Source: Fretibacter rubidus
GTDB lineage: Bacteria > Pseudomonadota > Alphaproteobacteria > Caulobacterales > Maricaulaceae
Direction: 5' to 3'
Assembly (NCBI RefSeq): GCF_041429785.1
Contig: NZ_CP163423.1
Coordinates: 3,162,001 to 3,226,000, forward strand
Length of the DNA stretch: 64,000 nucleotides
Position numbers and translations under genes: made by a program. Positions within the stretch are counted from its first letter, which is position 1, and each line of letters starts with the position of its first letter. The notes under the pieces are model-generated. The model was not told where the DNA came from. It was given only the letters and a program-made list of their open reading frames with translations, and did no database searches. Below are positions 1 to 8,838 of this stretch, in pieces.

Positions 1-199
1 GTAGGCCTGCTGGCAATGGGCGCTCATCACCTTTTAATCCTGAGCGCGCTAAGTCATCGGGTGAGGCCAGAAAAACAAGCGTAAAGCGACCCTTTTCGCT
101 ATCTTTGCGGTTGACCTCTTTTAGGCCGAGACCGTCGCAGAAAAAATTGAGCGACGCATCAATATCACTGACGCGGATCATAGTGTGCAGATATTCCAT
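1..199 (-). CDS. VOC/glyoxalase-family protein, N-terminal part (cut by window edge)
   Basis: The first 66 residues are visible, beginning MEYLHTMIRVSDIDASLNFF and continuing through a CDGLGLKEV segment. This is the typical opening beta-alpha-beta of lactoylglutathione lyase and other vicinal-oxygen-chelate enzymes: His5 sits where glyoxalase I carries a metal ligand, and the Asp-x-x-x-Ser-x-x-Phe-(Phe/Tyr) helix is conserved. Lactoylglutathione lyase converts the methylglyoxal-glutathione hemithioacetal to S-lactoylglutathione in the cytosol. The start overlaps the stop of the upstream membrane-protein gene by one base (TAATG), so the two are probably translated together. The C-terminal half lies outside the window, so other VOC functions such as a dioxygenase or resistance protein cannot be excluded. 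Confidence 0.75.
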   Translation of the reverse strand, partial: MEYLHTMIRVSDIDASLNFFCDGLGLKEVNRKDSEKGRFTLVFLASPDDLARSGLKGDERPLPAGL

Positions 200-696
200 T
201 AGTTTAACTCTCCTGTTTCGCGCGCCATTTCATCATCAAAATTAACGGCTGCATGTTTGTGATAATGCCGCGCTGTGACATAGGCAATTAAAGCCCAGAA
301 GGCGATGGTCAGAAACATCATCAGTAGCGCGTGAACCAAAAAACCGGGTGTGAAGGCTTCGTCGCGCCCCCCCATTTCCCACATCAAAATAGTGATACCG
401 TTTAAGACACCCATGGCGGGCAGGGTGAAAATGGCCATAATTCCAGTCGCGACAGCAATGTGTAAATGACCCCGTGGATTGTGAAACCGTTTATAGGCGC
501 GGACATAGCCGTCCTCAGACAGCGTTGGGCGCACCATGCCGTTCTCTTTTTTATAGTGGTAATCAGACACAGCATCCGCTGCGACAGTTTTATAACCAAA
601 ATAAGCCCGCACAGCATAGATAAGGGAGATAACAAATATCATGCCCATGACCCAATTAAGAGAGCTTGCGGCGAAACGGTCCATTAAAATATCCAT
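199..696 (-). CDS. Small integral membrane protein of unknown function
   Basis: About 165 residues from the ATG chosen here (MDILMDRFAASS). I do not recognise the family. Three or four hydrophobic stretches are visible: one near residues 14-33, one or two around 80-105 and one around 120-145. A hydrophilic cytoplasmic-type loop with YHYKKENG and the His-rich tail ARHYHKHA lie between and after them. The reading frame extends 18 codons further upstream to a TTG, but neither start has a clear ribosome site. The gene overlaps the VOC gene by one base, suggesting a two-gene unit. No signal peptide, cofactor motif or transport signature is evident, so no function is assigned. Confidence 0.6.
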   Translation of the reverse strand: MDILMDRFAASSLNWVMGMIFVISLIYAVRAYFGYKTVAADAVSDYHYKKENGMVRPTLSEDGYVRAYKRFHNPRGHLHIAVATGIMAIFTLPAMGVLNGITILMWEMGGRDEAFTPGFLVHALLMMFLTIAFWALIAYVTARHYHKHAAVNFDDEMARETGELN

Positions 697-872
697 TATT
701 TTCAAATGGGACGATAAGGGACTAAGTTCAAGTCTTGATTTCGCGGTCAATCTGTCACAACCGACTGACGATGTTGTGATGGCGCGCGGTAATTGCCCCC
801 TAGAGATATGGGCTGCATTGTTTTAACGTATATCCAGTCAATCTTTTAACCTGTTTGGATTACGGTTTTGCT

Positions 873-2957
873 ATGACATTCTTGACCCGCCTTGCTGCGC
901 TTATTTGCGCTCTAATAATCACAGCTAGCCAGCCCGTTTTTGCGGCTGAGTCTGAAAATGTTGATACAGGCAAAGTCTTGGCCCAGCTCGTCAGTAGCCA
1001 CGATACCGCCTTGCCTGGTGCAACGATTGATGTGGCCCTTCGGACTGTGTTGGATGATAAATGGCATACTTATTGGCGAAACCCCGGCGATAGCGGGGAG
1101 CCCGTGCAATTGACATGGTCTTTGCCAGAGGGCGCGAGCGCGGGTGACATTGTTTGGCCCTTGCCTATGGCTATCGCGACGGGCCCGATTGTAAATTACG
1201 GTTTTGAAGGGGCACCCTTATTTCCTGTGCCGATTACCCTGCCCGAAGATGCCGTGATAGGCAGCTTTGTGACGATTGAAGCTGATGCCTATTATTTGGT
1301 TTGCTATGATATTTGTATTCCTGAACAGGCGACATTGAGCCTTGAGGTTTTTATTGGTGAGCCAGCGCTTGATGAGCGGTGGAATAATTTAATCACCCTT
1401 GCGAAAACTCGCGCACCCAAGCCAGGAAATATAAGCGGCGACATTTATCAGCAAGACAAAAACGTCCTAATTGATTTGCAAAACTTGCCGGAGGGTGATT
1501 TTCGCGAAGCTTTTTTCTTTAGCTATGACCAAGGCATTGTTCTACCCGCCGCTCCGCAAGAGCTGGATAAGACGGATACGGGCATCACCTTGGAAACAAC
1601 AGGTGATTTTTGGTGGGACGCTCCCAAAAGCGAGACGCTGGACGGCGTATTGCGGTTTGAGCAAAATGGTCGTGCTGTGGGTGAAGTCGTGCGTTTAAAT
1701 CTTGCCCAAGGTTTCCCCGCGCGTGTTGATAACATAAAGCCCGCCCAGCCCTTGAACATGGTCGCTTTACTGGGTGCGATGGGGGGGGCCCTCCTCGGCG
1801 GTTTAATCTTGAACCTGATGCCGTGTGTCTTTCCCGTGATATCGATTAAAGCGCTAAGCCTTACTAAGACCGCTCATGATAACCCAAAGACTGTGCGGGC
1901 TCAGGGTTGGTTTTATACGGCGGGGGTTATGGTGACCTTTATGGTTTTGACCGTCATATTGCTGATAATTAAAGCGGCAGGACAAGAGATTGGGTGGGGG
2001 TTTCAGCTTCAATCGCCGATTATCGTTGGCGCTTTGGCGTTGTTATTATTTGCGATTGGTCTGAATTTACTCGGTATATTTGAAATTGGAACGGGCCTTC
2101 AAAACGCGGGGTCTGGTGTGGCATCTATGGGCGGTGCGTCGGGCGCGTTTTTCACAGGCGCGTTGGCCGTCGTGGTGGCGACGCCTTGCACGGCGCCCTT
2201 AATGGCGGGGGCGATTGGTTATGCGCTGGCGCAAAATGCGCTTGTAACGATTGTGATTTTTGTAGCGCTCGCGATTGGCTTTGCGCTGCCGTTTTTGCTT
2301 TTGTCTTACGCACCGAAATTGTTGACTCGCCTTCCAAAACCGGGGCCGTGGATGGTACGATTTAAAGAGTTTCTGGCCTTTCCAATGTTGCTCGCCGCTG
2401 TGTGGCTTGTCTGGGTGCTAAGCTTGCAAGCGGGTGATTTGGGTGTTGGTAAAATTCTGATCGCGATGGTGCTGCTGGCCTTTGGTATCTGGGCGTTGAA
2501 AGGCTCTCGGCGTTTCACAAAGGCCGTCGCCACATTATCGATTTTTGGCGCGCTTATTGTTCCTTTCACCTTGAGCACAACAGCGACGAGTATGCCAATC
2601 GCGCAAAGCGACACTATTGAGGCATGGTCCCCTGCCCGTATTACTGAGCTAAACGCCCAAGGTAAAAATGTCTTTGTTGATTTTACGGCCGCCTGGTGTG
2701 TGACGTGTAAAGTCAATGAACGCCTTGTGCTCGACACTCAGGCGACCAAGGATCTGTTTGCTGACACTAACACCGTCAAAATGATTGCTGATTGGACCAA
2801 TAAAAATGACGCAATCGCACAAGAACTCGCGCGGCACGGACGGTCGGGCGTGCCGCTATATTTGGTCTACCGTGCTGATAACAATGCTGTGAACCCGCAA
2901 ATTTTACCGCAAGTGCTAAGCCAATCTGTGTTAAGAGACGCCTTGATGGGGAATTAA
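873..2957 (+). CDS. DsbD/ScsB-like thiol:disulfide interchange protein
   Basis: A 694-residue inner-membrane reductase that carries electrons from cytoplasmic thioredoxin to periplasmic thiol proteins. Order of parts: signal peptide (about 1-24), periplasmic DsbD-N-like immunoglobulin-fold domain (about 30-270) with a Cys pair in YYLVCYDICIP, a membrane domain of about eight helices (about 290-570), and a C-terminal thioredoxin-like domain. The membrane Cys pair is visible as NLMPCVFP (Cys318) and ATPCTAP (Cys439), and the C-terminal active site as AAWCVTCK (Cys609/Cys612). The size exceeds classical DsbD (about 565) and fits ScsB-type proteins. A TTG six codons upstream is possible, but the ATG begins the signal peptide directly. 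The next gene encodes a secreted redoxin, a likely substrate. Confidence 0.9.
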   Translation: MTFLTRLAALICALIITASQPVFAAESENVDTGKVLAQLVSSHDTALPGATIDVALRTVLDDKWHTYWRNPGDSGEPVQLTWSLPEGASAGDIVWPLPMAIATGPIVNYGFEGAPLFPVPITLPEDAVIGSFVTIEADAYYLVCYDICIPEQATLSLEVFIGEPALDERWNNLITLAKTRAPKPGNISGDIYQQDKNVLIDLQNLPEGDFREAFFFSYDQGIVLPAAPQELDKTDTGITLETTGDFWWDAPKSETLDGVLRFEQNGRAVGEVVRLNLAQGFPARVDNIKPAQPLNMVALLGAMGGALLGGLILNLMPCVFPVISIKALSLTKTAHDNPKTVRAQGWFYTAGVMVTFMVLTVILLIIKAAGQEIGWGFQLQSPIIVGALALLLFAIGLNLLGIFEIGTGLQNAGSGVASMGGASGAFFTGALAVVVATPCTAPLMAGAIGYALAQNALVTIVIFVALAIGFALPFLLLSYAPKLLTRLPKPGPWMVRFKEFLAFPMLLAAVWLVWVLSLQAGDLGVGKILIAMVLLAFGIWALKGSRRFTKAVATLSIFGALIVPFTLSTTATSMPIAQSDTIEAWSPARITELNAQGKNVFVDFTAAWCVTCKVNERLVLDTQATKDLFADTNTVKMIADWTNKNDAIAQELARHGRSGVPLYLVYRADNNAVNPQILPQVLSQSVLRDALMGN

Positions 2958-3016
2958 ATCCAACGGTCGCCCCTGATGCGTAGCCTCTATAGCGACCCAT
3001 TTAATCAGGAGTTTTT

Positions 3017-3646
3017 ATGACAGTCTCTAAGTTAAAAATTATCACAACCACGGCCTTGGCCCTAAGCGTTAGCGCTTTTGCTATGCCGGCCGCCGCGAAA
3101 ATTGCGACGGGTTCTACCGTCTCTGATATGCAGGTTATGGACAGCAACGGCATGACCCATAATCTGGCTGATTTTGCGGGAAAGACAGTTGTTCTCGAGT
3201 GGACCAACCACGGCTGCCCCTATGTTAAAAAGCATTATAATACGGGTAATATGCAGCAGCTTCAAAAAGATGCGACGCTTGACGGTGAAACAGTTTGGCT
3301 ATCCGTGATTTCATCTGCGCCTGGCAAACAAGGCTATGTGTCTGGCACAGAGGCCAATGAGCTAACGCGTAGCCGCAACGCTGAACCCACAGCTGTTATT
3401 CTTGATCCTGAAGGCGACATGGGTAAAACCTTTAGCGCGAAAACGACCCCACATATGTATGTCATCGATCTAGCACAAACGCTTGTCTATCAAGGCGCAA
3501 TTGACGACAACCGCAGTGCAAGCGAAGCGTCTGTTGAAGGTGCGCGCAATTATGTCCGCGAAGCGTTAACAGCGGTAAAGGCGGGTGAAGCTGTCGAAAT
3601 GGCAGAGACGAAGGCTTACGGTTGTAACGTAAAATACAAAAGCTAG
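3017..3646 (+). CDS. Secreted thioredoxin-fold (redoxin/AhpC-like) protein
   Basis: A 209-residue exported protein with a signal peptide ending around AMPAAA (residue 27). The thioredoxin/AhpC-TSA fold follows, with the motif EWTNHGCPYVKKHY near residues 61-74. Only one Cys (Cys67) is present at the active site, in the peroxiredoxin-like place, plus a second near the C terminus (YGCNVKY). This is a well-known small family often encoded next to DsbD-type reductases, as here, where it follows after 59 bases. I infer a periplasmic thiol peroxidase or thiol-redox role fed by the upstream membrane reductase. A strong terminator follows at 3673-3706, closing the two-gene unit. Confidence 0.85.
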   Translation: MTVSKLKIITTTALALSVSAFAMPAAAKIATGSTVSDMQVMDSNGMTHNLADFAGKTVVLEWTNHGCPYVKKHYNTGNMQQLQKDATLDGETVWLSVISSAPGKQGYVSGTEANELTRSRNAEPTAVILDPEGDMGKTFSAKTTPHMYVIDLAQTLVYQGAIDDNRSASEASVEGARNYVREALTAVKAGEAVEMAETKAYGCNVKYKS

Positions 3647-3672
3647 TTACAAAAGGCTTATCAAGTTTATTG

Positions 3673-3706
3673 CCGCAGGATCGTTTATTCGGCCCTGCGG
3701 TTTTTT
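3673..3706 (+). terminator. Rho-independent terminator after the redoxin gene
   Basis: A perfect 7-bp stem CCGCAGG/CCTGCGG (3673-3679 with 3694-3700), a 14-base loop, then six T residues. It ends the DsbD-redoxin unit and lies just before the end of the convergent lipoprotein gene. Confidence 0.85.
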
Positions 3707-3713
3707 ATTGCCT

Positions 3714-4628
3714 TTATCCGTCTGTCTTGTGGGCTAAGCAAGATTCGTACGCCGCTTGGCTTTGGGGTGTCAGCCCAATGATACCCGGATAATCCCCTTC
3801 GGCTTTATCAGACAGAGCGTAGCTACTGACAACGACGCTGGCTGTTTTGGCATATTTTGGCAGGTCACGACGCCCCATCGCCAAAACGGGGAAGCCTTTG
3901 CTATTGAGCATGGTCTCAATCGCGAGATCATCGGACACAGTCCCGACCCATCCTGCGATATTTTCACGCTTAACGCCGCGCGCAATAAGGTCTGCCACAT
4001 CATCATTTTCGCGGATCGACGCTGATATCATCATTTCCGGTGCGAGGCTGGCGAGCTTTTGCGCTTGGTCGGCTGTATAGGCGATGAGGATAACGTGTTC
4101 TGCCATATCTGCGGCCCGCACGGCATCAATCACGGTCTCGTATTTTGCGCTACTTTTGAAATCAAGCTCTAGGTAGAGACGGCCTTTGGCAAATTCCAAG
4201 ACCTCATCAAGACGCCCTGGCACCATAGAGGTGAGCTTACCTTGGTTATCACGGAGCAAATATGTTGACGCTTCGTCCCATGTGCTGGCGGCCACGGCAC
4301 CTGTGCCTGTTGTATCCTCTTCCCAAACACCGTCATGAAACAAAATATGGACGCCCTCTTTTAAACCTGCGACGTCCATTTCAACCATCATAATGCCGCC
4401 TTCATACAGAGCCTTGATGCTGGGGAGGGCGTTCTCGGCCATATTCATGTCTTTAGAGGTCGCGCGGTGGGCCGCAATGACGGCAGAATCGCTCGGAAGG
4501 CAAGCAAAAAACGTGCTCAGAGGTGGCAGAGACTGTGCAGGAGCCTCACTTTTTTTCGTTTGCTCGACCTGACAGCCCATAAATAGGGGTAGAAAAGCAG
4601 ATAAAAGGGCAATTTTACGATATGACAT
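3714..4628 (-). CDS. Glycerophosphodiester phosphodiesterase-family lipoprotein
   Basis: About 304 residues from the ATG preceded by AGGAAG at six-base spacing. The N terminus is a lipoprotein signal with lipobox FMGC (Cys about residue 19), so the mature protein should be membrane anchored and face the periplasm. The GDPD TIM-barrel signatures follow: AAHRATS (catalytic-type His-Arg), a nearby ENALPSI, the metal-site strand MVEMDV (Glu-x-Asp) and LFHDGVWEEDTTG (His-Asp). Family members hydrolyse glycerophosphodiesters to glycerol-3-phosphate and an alcohol. The ends of the barrel are somewhat divergent from GlpQ, so substrate is unknown. It converges on the redoxin gene and is divergent from mnmE. 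Confidence 0.8.
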   Translation of the reverse strand: MSYRKIALLSAFLPLFMGCQVEQTKKSEAPAQSLPPLSTFFACLPSDSAVIAAHRATSKDMNMAENALPSIKALYEGGIMMVEMDVAGLKEGVHILFHDGVWEEDTTGTGAVAASTWDEASTYLLRDNQGKLTSMVPGRLDEVLEFAKGRLYLELDFKSSAKYETVIDAVRAADMAEHVILIAYTADQAQKLASLAPEMMISASIRENDDVADLIARGVKRENIAGWVGTVSDDLAIETMLNSKGFPVLAMGRRDLPKYAKTASVVVSSYALSDKAEGDYPGIIGLTPQSQAAYESCLAHKTDG

Positions 4629-4733
4629 CTGATACTTCCTCATTTCAAAGCCGCGTGTTATGGCGCAAGCCTCGGGTTTATGCGGTTTAACGCCATCATC
4701 TGCCGTATAAACGGCTCTTTGCCAAGGTCATAT

Positions 4734-6089
4734 ATGTCAAACATATCGTCACACCAAAACTCTGATGGAGTGGATACAATCTTTGCGCTGGCAACGGCGG
4801 CCGGTCGCGCGGGTGTGGCCGTGTTTCGAGTGAGTGGGCCCAAGGCGGTGGATGTAGCATGCCATATGACCGACATAGAGGTGCCAAAGCCGCGCCATGC
4901 AGCCTACCGCACCTTTTACTCGCAACACAGCGAAGCCATTGATGACGGCCTTCTTATCATTATGCCGGGCCCCGCGAGCTTTACCGGTGAAAATTGTGTT
5001 GAATTTCAAACACATGGCAGCCCTGCCGTGGTCGAGGCGATGGCCAAAGCCATAATGCAGGCGGGAGCGCGACAAGCGGAGGCGGGTGAGTTTACACGGC
5101 GTGCGTTTCAAAATGGACGCATGGATTTGACTGAGGCCGAGGGCCTTGCAGACCTGATCGATGCAGAGTCAGACGCGCAACGAAAACAAGCGCTTCGACA
5201 GATGCAAGGGGGGTTGAAAACCCGTTATGCAGGCTGGAAAGACGCCGTGTTAGATGCGCTCGCCCAGATTGAAGGCGAGATCGATTTCCCCGATGAGGCC
5301 GACATTCCTGATGATTTGGCCCATAATGCAGATGCGCCTTTGACGGCGCTGATTGAGGATATGGATAAGGCGCTGGATAATGCCGCGATTGGAGAGCGCG
5401 TGAGAGAGGGGCTAACGATTGCGATTGTTGGTGCGCCTAATGCTGGTAAATCGAGTGTAATCAATAGGTTAGCAGGACGTGATGCGGCTATTGTCACGGA
5501 TCAGGCTGGCACAACGCGCGATATTATTGATGTGCATATGAATATTGCAGGCTTTGCCGTGCGCCTGTCTGATACGGCGGGACTGCGAGAGAGCGGTGAC
5601 GCTATAGAAGCTGAAGGTATCCGTCGTGCGGTGGAGCGCGCAAAGGAAAGCGATATTCGCATTTTAGTACATGATAGCACAGAGGCGGACTTTGACCCGC
5701 AAAGCCTCGATTTGCTTGAGGATGAGGATATTGTTCTCTTTAATAAATCTGACCTTAATCGACCTAAGTCATTGAGTTCATTTAATAATTTTGATGTCAG
5801 TGCTATTACGGGTCAAGGATTTGAAGTGTTTCAACTGGCGCTTGATGATATTGTAAAAAGGCGCTTTAGCCCCGCCTCAGAGGCAGGCTTAACGCGGGCG
5901 CGACATCGCGATTGCGTGTCGCGGGCGCGCGCTTCATTGGCGGCGGCGCGTAAAGCGCTTAAATTCGCACCAGAGCTTGCGGGTGATGATTTGCGGTCCG
6001 CTTTGCAGGCCCTGAAAGAATTGGCGGGCGAAACGGACATTGAGGCTGTTTTTGACAGAATATTTTCCCGATTTTGTGTTGGAAAATAG
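4734..6089 (+). CDS. mnmE: tRNA uridine-5-carboxymethylaminomethyl modification GTPase MnmE
   Basis: A 451-residue protein that, with MnmG, installs the cmnm5 group at wobble U34 of certain tRNAs. N-terminal formyl-THF-binding domain (about 10-125, starting DTIFALATAAGRAGVAVFRVSG), helical domain, then an inserted Ras-like G domain with G1 GAPNAGKSS (233-241), the G2-type loop TTRDI, G3 DTAGLRE and G4 NKSD. The C-terminal FCVGK supplies the conserved reactive Cys448. The chosen ATG has AAGG six bases upstream; an ATG 18 codons earlier lacks family similarity. It is followed by a parS-bearing gap and mnmG, its obligate partner. Confidence 0.96.
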   Translation: MSNISSHQNSDGVDTIFALATAAGRAGVAVFRVSGPKAVDVACHMTDIEVPKPRHAAYRTFYSQHSEAIDDGLLIIMPGPASFTGENCVEFQTHGSPAVVEAMAKAIMQAGARQAEAGEFTRRAFQNGRMDLTEAEGLADLIDAESDAQRKQALRQMQGGLKTRYAGWKDAVLDALAQIEGEIDFPDEADIPDDLAHNADAPLTALIEDMDKALDNAAIGERVREGLTIAIVGAPNAGKSSVINRLAGRDAAIVTDQAGTTRDIIDVHMNIAGFAVRLSDTAGLRESGDAIEAEGIRRAVERAKESDIRILVHDSTEADFDPQSLDLLEDEDIVLFNKSDLNRPKSLSSFNNFDVSAITGQGFEVFQLALDDIVKRRFSPASEAGLTRARHRDCVSRARASLAAARKALKFAPELAGDDLRSALQALKELAGETDIEAVFDRIFSRFCVGK

Positions 6090-6111
6090 AAACTCATGCC
6101 CCAATGCATAA

Positions 6112-6127
6112 TGTTCCACGTGAAACA
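6112..6127. promoter_or_regulatory. parS site 1 (one mismatch)
   Basis: TGTTCCACGTGAAACA matches the universal parS palindrome TGTTTCACGTGAAACA at 15 of 16 bases. It lies 22 bp after mnmE. ParB, encoded 3.6 kb away, is the expected binding protein. Confidence 0.92.
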
Positions 6128-6167
6128 TTGTGGGGTCAGTCGGCGTTAAATCGTTTTCAAGTCAGGA

Positions 6168-6183
6168 TGTTTCACGTGAAACA
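6168..6183. promoter_or_regulatory. parS site 2 (perfect)
   Basis: TGTTTCACGTGAAACA, a perfect 16-bp parS palindrome, 56 bp from site 1 in the 198-bp mnmE-mnmG gap. The rest of this gap holds nothing else I can identify. Confidence 0.97.
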
Positions 6184-6287
6184 GTGATTGCCGTGTGGGG
6201 CTGCCGTCGCTGTCGCAATATCTCGACAGCCTTGATGCTATCGTCTATAGGCGGGCGAGTTTAGCAATGTAGTTGATGGAGTGAGCC

Positions 6288-8150
6288 ATGTCCCAAAGTT
6301 GGGATGTTATTGTCATTGGTGGTGGGCATGCTGGTTGCGATGCGGCGGCGGCCTCTGCGCGCGTTGGCGCGAGGACCCTTCTTTTGACCCACAAGACAGA
6401 CACGATTGGCGAGATGTCCTGTAACCCTGCGATTGGGGGTTTGGGTAAAGGCCATTTGGTCAGAGAGATTGACGCGCTTGACGGATTGATGGGGCGTGTA
6501 TCCGATGTATCAGGCATTCAATTTCGTCTGCTTAACCGGTCCAAAGGCCCGGCCGTACGCGGTCCCCGCACGCAAAGTGACCGCTGGCTTTATAAGCAGG
6601 CAATGCAGGAACATATCTTCAACTATCCAAATTTGACGGTGCTGGCTAACGCCGTTGAAGATTTGATTCTCAAAGACGGTAAAGTTGTCGGTGTAGAGAC
6701 AGCCAGTGGTGAGGTTTACAAGACTGAACGGGTGGTCCTGACAACGGGGACGTTCCTGAAAGGTGTTATTCATATTGGTGATGAGCGAACGCCCGCTGGT
6801 CGGCACGGTGAAGCGCCAGCCATTGGGCTGTCTGATCGCCTTTACGGGCTTGGCTTTGATATGGGGCGCCTCAAGACAGGCACCCCTGCCCGTTTGAGAA
6901 AAAGCTCTATCGATTGGGATGCCTTAGAACAGCAAGAAGCTGACGCGCAGCCCGTGCCATTTTCCTTTATGACGGATAGCATCAAGGTCCCGCAGATTAG
7001 CTGTGGTATTACCCACACGAATGCCGAGACCCACGCTGTTATTGAGCAGAATATCAAGCAAAGCGCGGTTTACAGCGGCTCTATTTCTGGCCGTGGGCCG
7101 CGCTATTGTCCGTCCATTGAGGATAAAGTCGTCCGCTTTGCAGACCGCAACAAGCACCAAATATTTCTTGAACCCGAAGGCCTGCCAGATAATCCTGATT
7201 GGGATGTGATTTATCCCAACGGGATTTCAACGTCCCTGCCCCGCCCTGTGCAAGACGCCTTTCTGCGCACAATTGCCGGGTTAGAAAGCTGTGAGGTTCT
7301 GCGCTATGGCTACGCTATTGAATATGACTATGTTGACCCGCGCGATTTGCGCGCGACGCTAGAGACAAAGCGCTTGCCGGGCCTATATTTGGCGGGACAG
7401 ATCAACGGTACGACGGGCTATGAAGAGGCGGCGGCGCAAGGCGTCATCGCGGGCTTTAATGCGGCTCTGGCGGCGGCTGGGTCTTCGCCCTTTATCCTCG
7501 ACCGCTCCCAGGCCTATATGGGCGTGATGATTGATGATTTGATCACCAAAGGCGTTACAGAGCCTTACCGCATGTTCACAAGTCGCGCGGAATACAGACT
7601 TTTGTTGCGGGCTGATAATGCGGATCAGCGCTTAACGCCATTAGGCGACGCCATTGGTGCGATTAGTTCCGTTCGAAAAGTGGCCTTTACAGATAAAATG
7701 GCCACAATCGCAAAGGCCGAAGCCGACGCGTCCCTTCTGGTGAAAACGCCAAATGAGCTGCACAAATTTGGCCTTAAGATAAATAATGATGGTGTGCGGC
7801 GGTCTGTTATGGACCTGCTGGCTTATCCCGATATTGATTTTGATGACATCATACGTGTCTGGCCCGCGCTATCTGCCCTGCCCCATTATGCTCGCGAGCA
7901 TTTAGAGACAGAAGCCCTTTATAGCGGGTATATTGAGCGCCAAGCTCGCGATATTGCAGCGTTTAGGCGGGATGAAGGTCTGCGCCTGCCAGAGGGCCTT
8001 GATTATAGCGCCATTGGCGGCATTTCGAATGAGGTCCGCGATAAGCTGGTTGCGACCAAACCTGCGACTTTGGGCCAAGCCGCGCGTATTGAAGGCGTGA
8101 CGCCAGGCGCGTTGACGGCTGTCTTGGCCTATGTGCGAAGGGCAGGGTAA
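6288..8150 (+). CDS. mnmG: tRNA uridine-5-carboxymethylaminomethyl modification enzyme MnmG (GidA)
   Basis: A 620-residue FAD/NADH enzyme, partner of MnmE in wobble-uridine modification. The Rossmann FAD motif [12 protein letters not shown] begins at residue 9. The family signatures [20 protein letters not shown] and RGPRTQSDR follow, with [11 protein letters not shown] in the middle and the C-terminal helical tRNA/MnmE-binding domain last. Length is normal for the family (about 620-630). A clear ribosome site GGAG lies six bases before the ATG. The stop overlaps the rsmG start by one base (TAATG), as in many alphaproteobacteria. Confidence 0.97.
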   Translation: MSQSWDVIVIGGGHAGCDAAAASARVGARTLLLTHKTDTIGEMSCNPAIGGLGKGHLVREIDALDGLMGRVSDVSGIQFRLLNRSKGPAVRGPRTQSDRWLYKQAMQEHIFNYPNLTVLANAVEDLILKDGKVVGVETASGEVYKTERVVLTTGTFLKGVIHIGDERTPAGRHGEAPAIGLSDRLYGLGFDMGRLKTGTPARLRKSSIDWDALEQQEADAQPVPFSFMTDSIKVPQISCGITHTNAETHAVIEQNIKQSAVYSGSISGRGPRYCPSIEDKVVRFADRNKHQIFLEPEGLPDNPDWDVIYPNGISTSLPRPVQDAFLRTIAGLESCEVLRYGYAIEYDYVDPRDLRATLETKRLPGLYLAGQINGTTGYEEAAAQGVIAGFNAALAAAGSSPFILDRSQAYMGVMIDDLITKGVTEPYRMFTSRAEYRLLLRADNADQRLTPLGDAIGAISSVRKVAFTDKMATIAKAEADASLLVKTPNELHKFGLKINNDGVRRSVMDLLAYPDIDFDDIIRVWPALSALPHYAREHLETEALYSGYIERQARDIAAFRRDEGLRLPEGLDYSAIGGISNEVRDKLVATKPATLGQAARIEGVTPGALTAVLAYVRRAG

Positions 8151-8827
8151 TGAGCGAGGCAGCAAACAATTTTGATCCTTTGGCCTATACGGCACAGGAT
8201 TTCGCCAATGAGCTTGATGTTTCACGTGAAACATATGAAGCATTTGCGGCCTGGGAAGCATTATTGGTGAAATGGAACCGCACGATTAATCTGGTCTCAC
8301 CGTCGGCGCTTAGTGGCTTTTGGCTCCGTCATGCCTTAGATAGCTGGCAGGTCGCGGCGCTTTTGCCATCTGCCGAGGATGCGCCAAATGTAAGCTGTCT
8401 CGACCTTGGCTCTGGGGCCGGGTTTCCGGGGCTTGCTGTTGCCATTGCCTGTAAGGCGCGCGGGGCCGGGCAGGTGACCTTGGTTGAAAGTGCGGGCAAG
8501 AAGGCGAATTTCCTGCGCACTGTTATTCGTGAGCTTGACCTTCCTGCAACAGTTTGGGCCGATAGAGCCGAGAAACTTACGCCTAAACCTTATGATATTA
8601 TCACCGCGCGGGCCTTTGCGCGCATGCCGAGACTTTTGACTTATGCACAACCCTTTTGGGGCAAGGGGACAAAAGCGGTGCTTTTAAAGGGTCAAAACAT
8701 GCAGGCGGAATTGACCGAAGCGCAAAAATGCTGGAGTTTTGAGCATGATAACCGACAAAGCCGCAGTGATCCGCAGGGCGCGGTTGTTGTGATAACGGGC
8801 CTAAAGGCGACGAGACCTGCGCGCTAA
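8150..8827 (+). CDS. rsmG: 16S rRNA (guanine527-N7)-methyltransferase RsmG (GidB)
   Basis: A 225-residue SAM-dependent methyltransferase that modifies G527 of 16S rRNA. The N-terminal part carries WNRTINLVSPS and FWLRHALDS. The SAM-binding loop is LDLGSGAGFPGLAVA near residue 84, followed by LVESAGKKANFL and the ITARAFA motif. Translation is coupled to mnmG by a one-base overlap. Codons 23-28 contain a perfect parS palindrome (8218-8233), so the protein segment DVSRET is also a segregation element. Confidence 0.96.
   Translation: MSEAANNFDPLAYTAQDFANELDVSRETYEAFAAWEALLVKWNRTINLVSPSALSGFWLRHALDSWQVAALLPSAEDAPNVSCLDLGSGAGFPGLAVAIACKARGAGQVTLVESAGKKANFLRTVIRELDLPATVWADRAEKLTPKPYDIITARAFARMPRLLTYAQPFWGKGTKAVLLKGQNMQAELTEAQKCWSFEHDNRQSRSDPQGAVVVITGLKATRPAR
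8218..8233. promoter_or_regulatory. parS site 3 (perfect, inside rsmG)
   Basis: TGTTTCACGTGAAACA lies in the rsmG coding sequence, reading as Val-Ser-Arg-Glu-Thr with flanking codons. It is a perfect match to the parS consensus and is the copy nearest to parA and parB. Confidence 0.96.
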
Positions 8828-8838
8828 TGGGTGAATAA

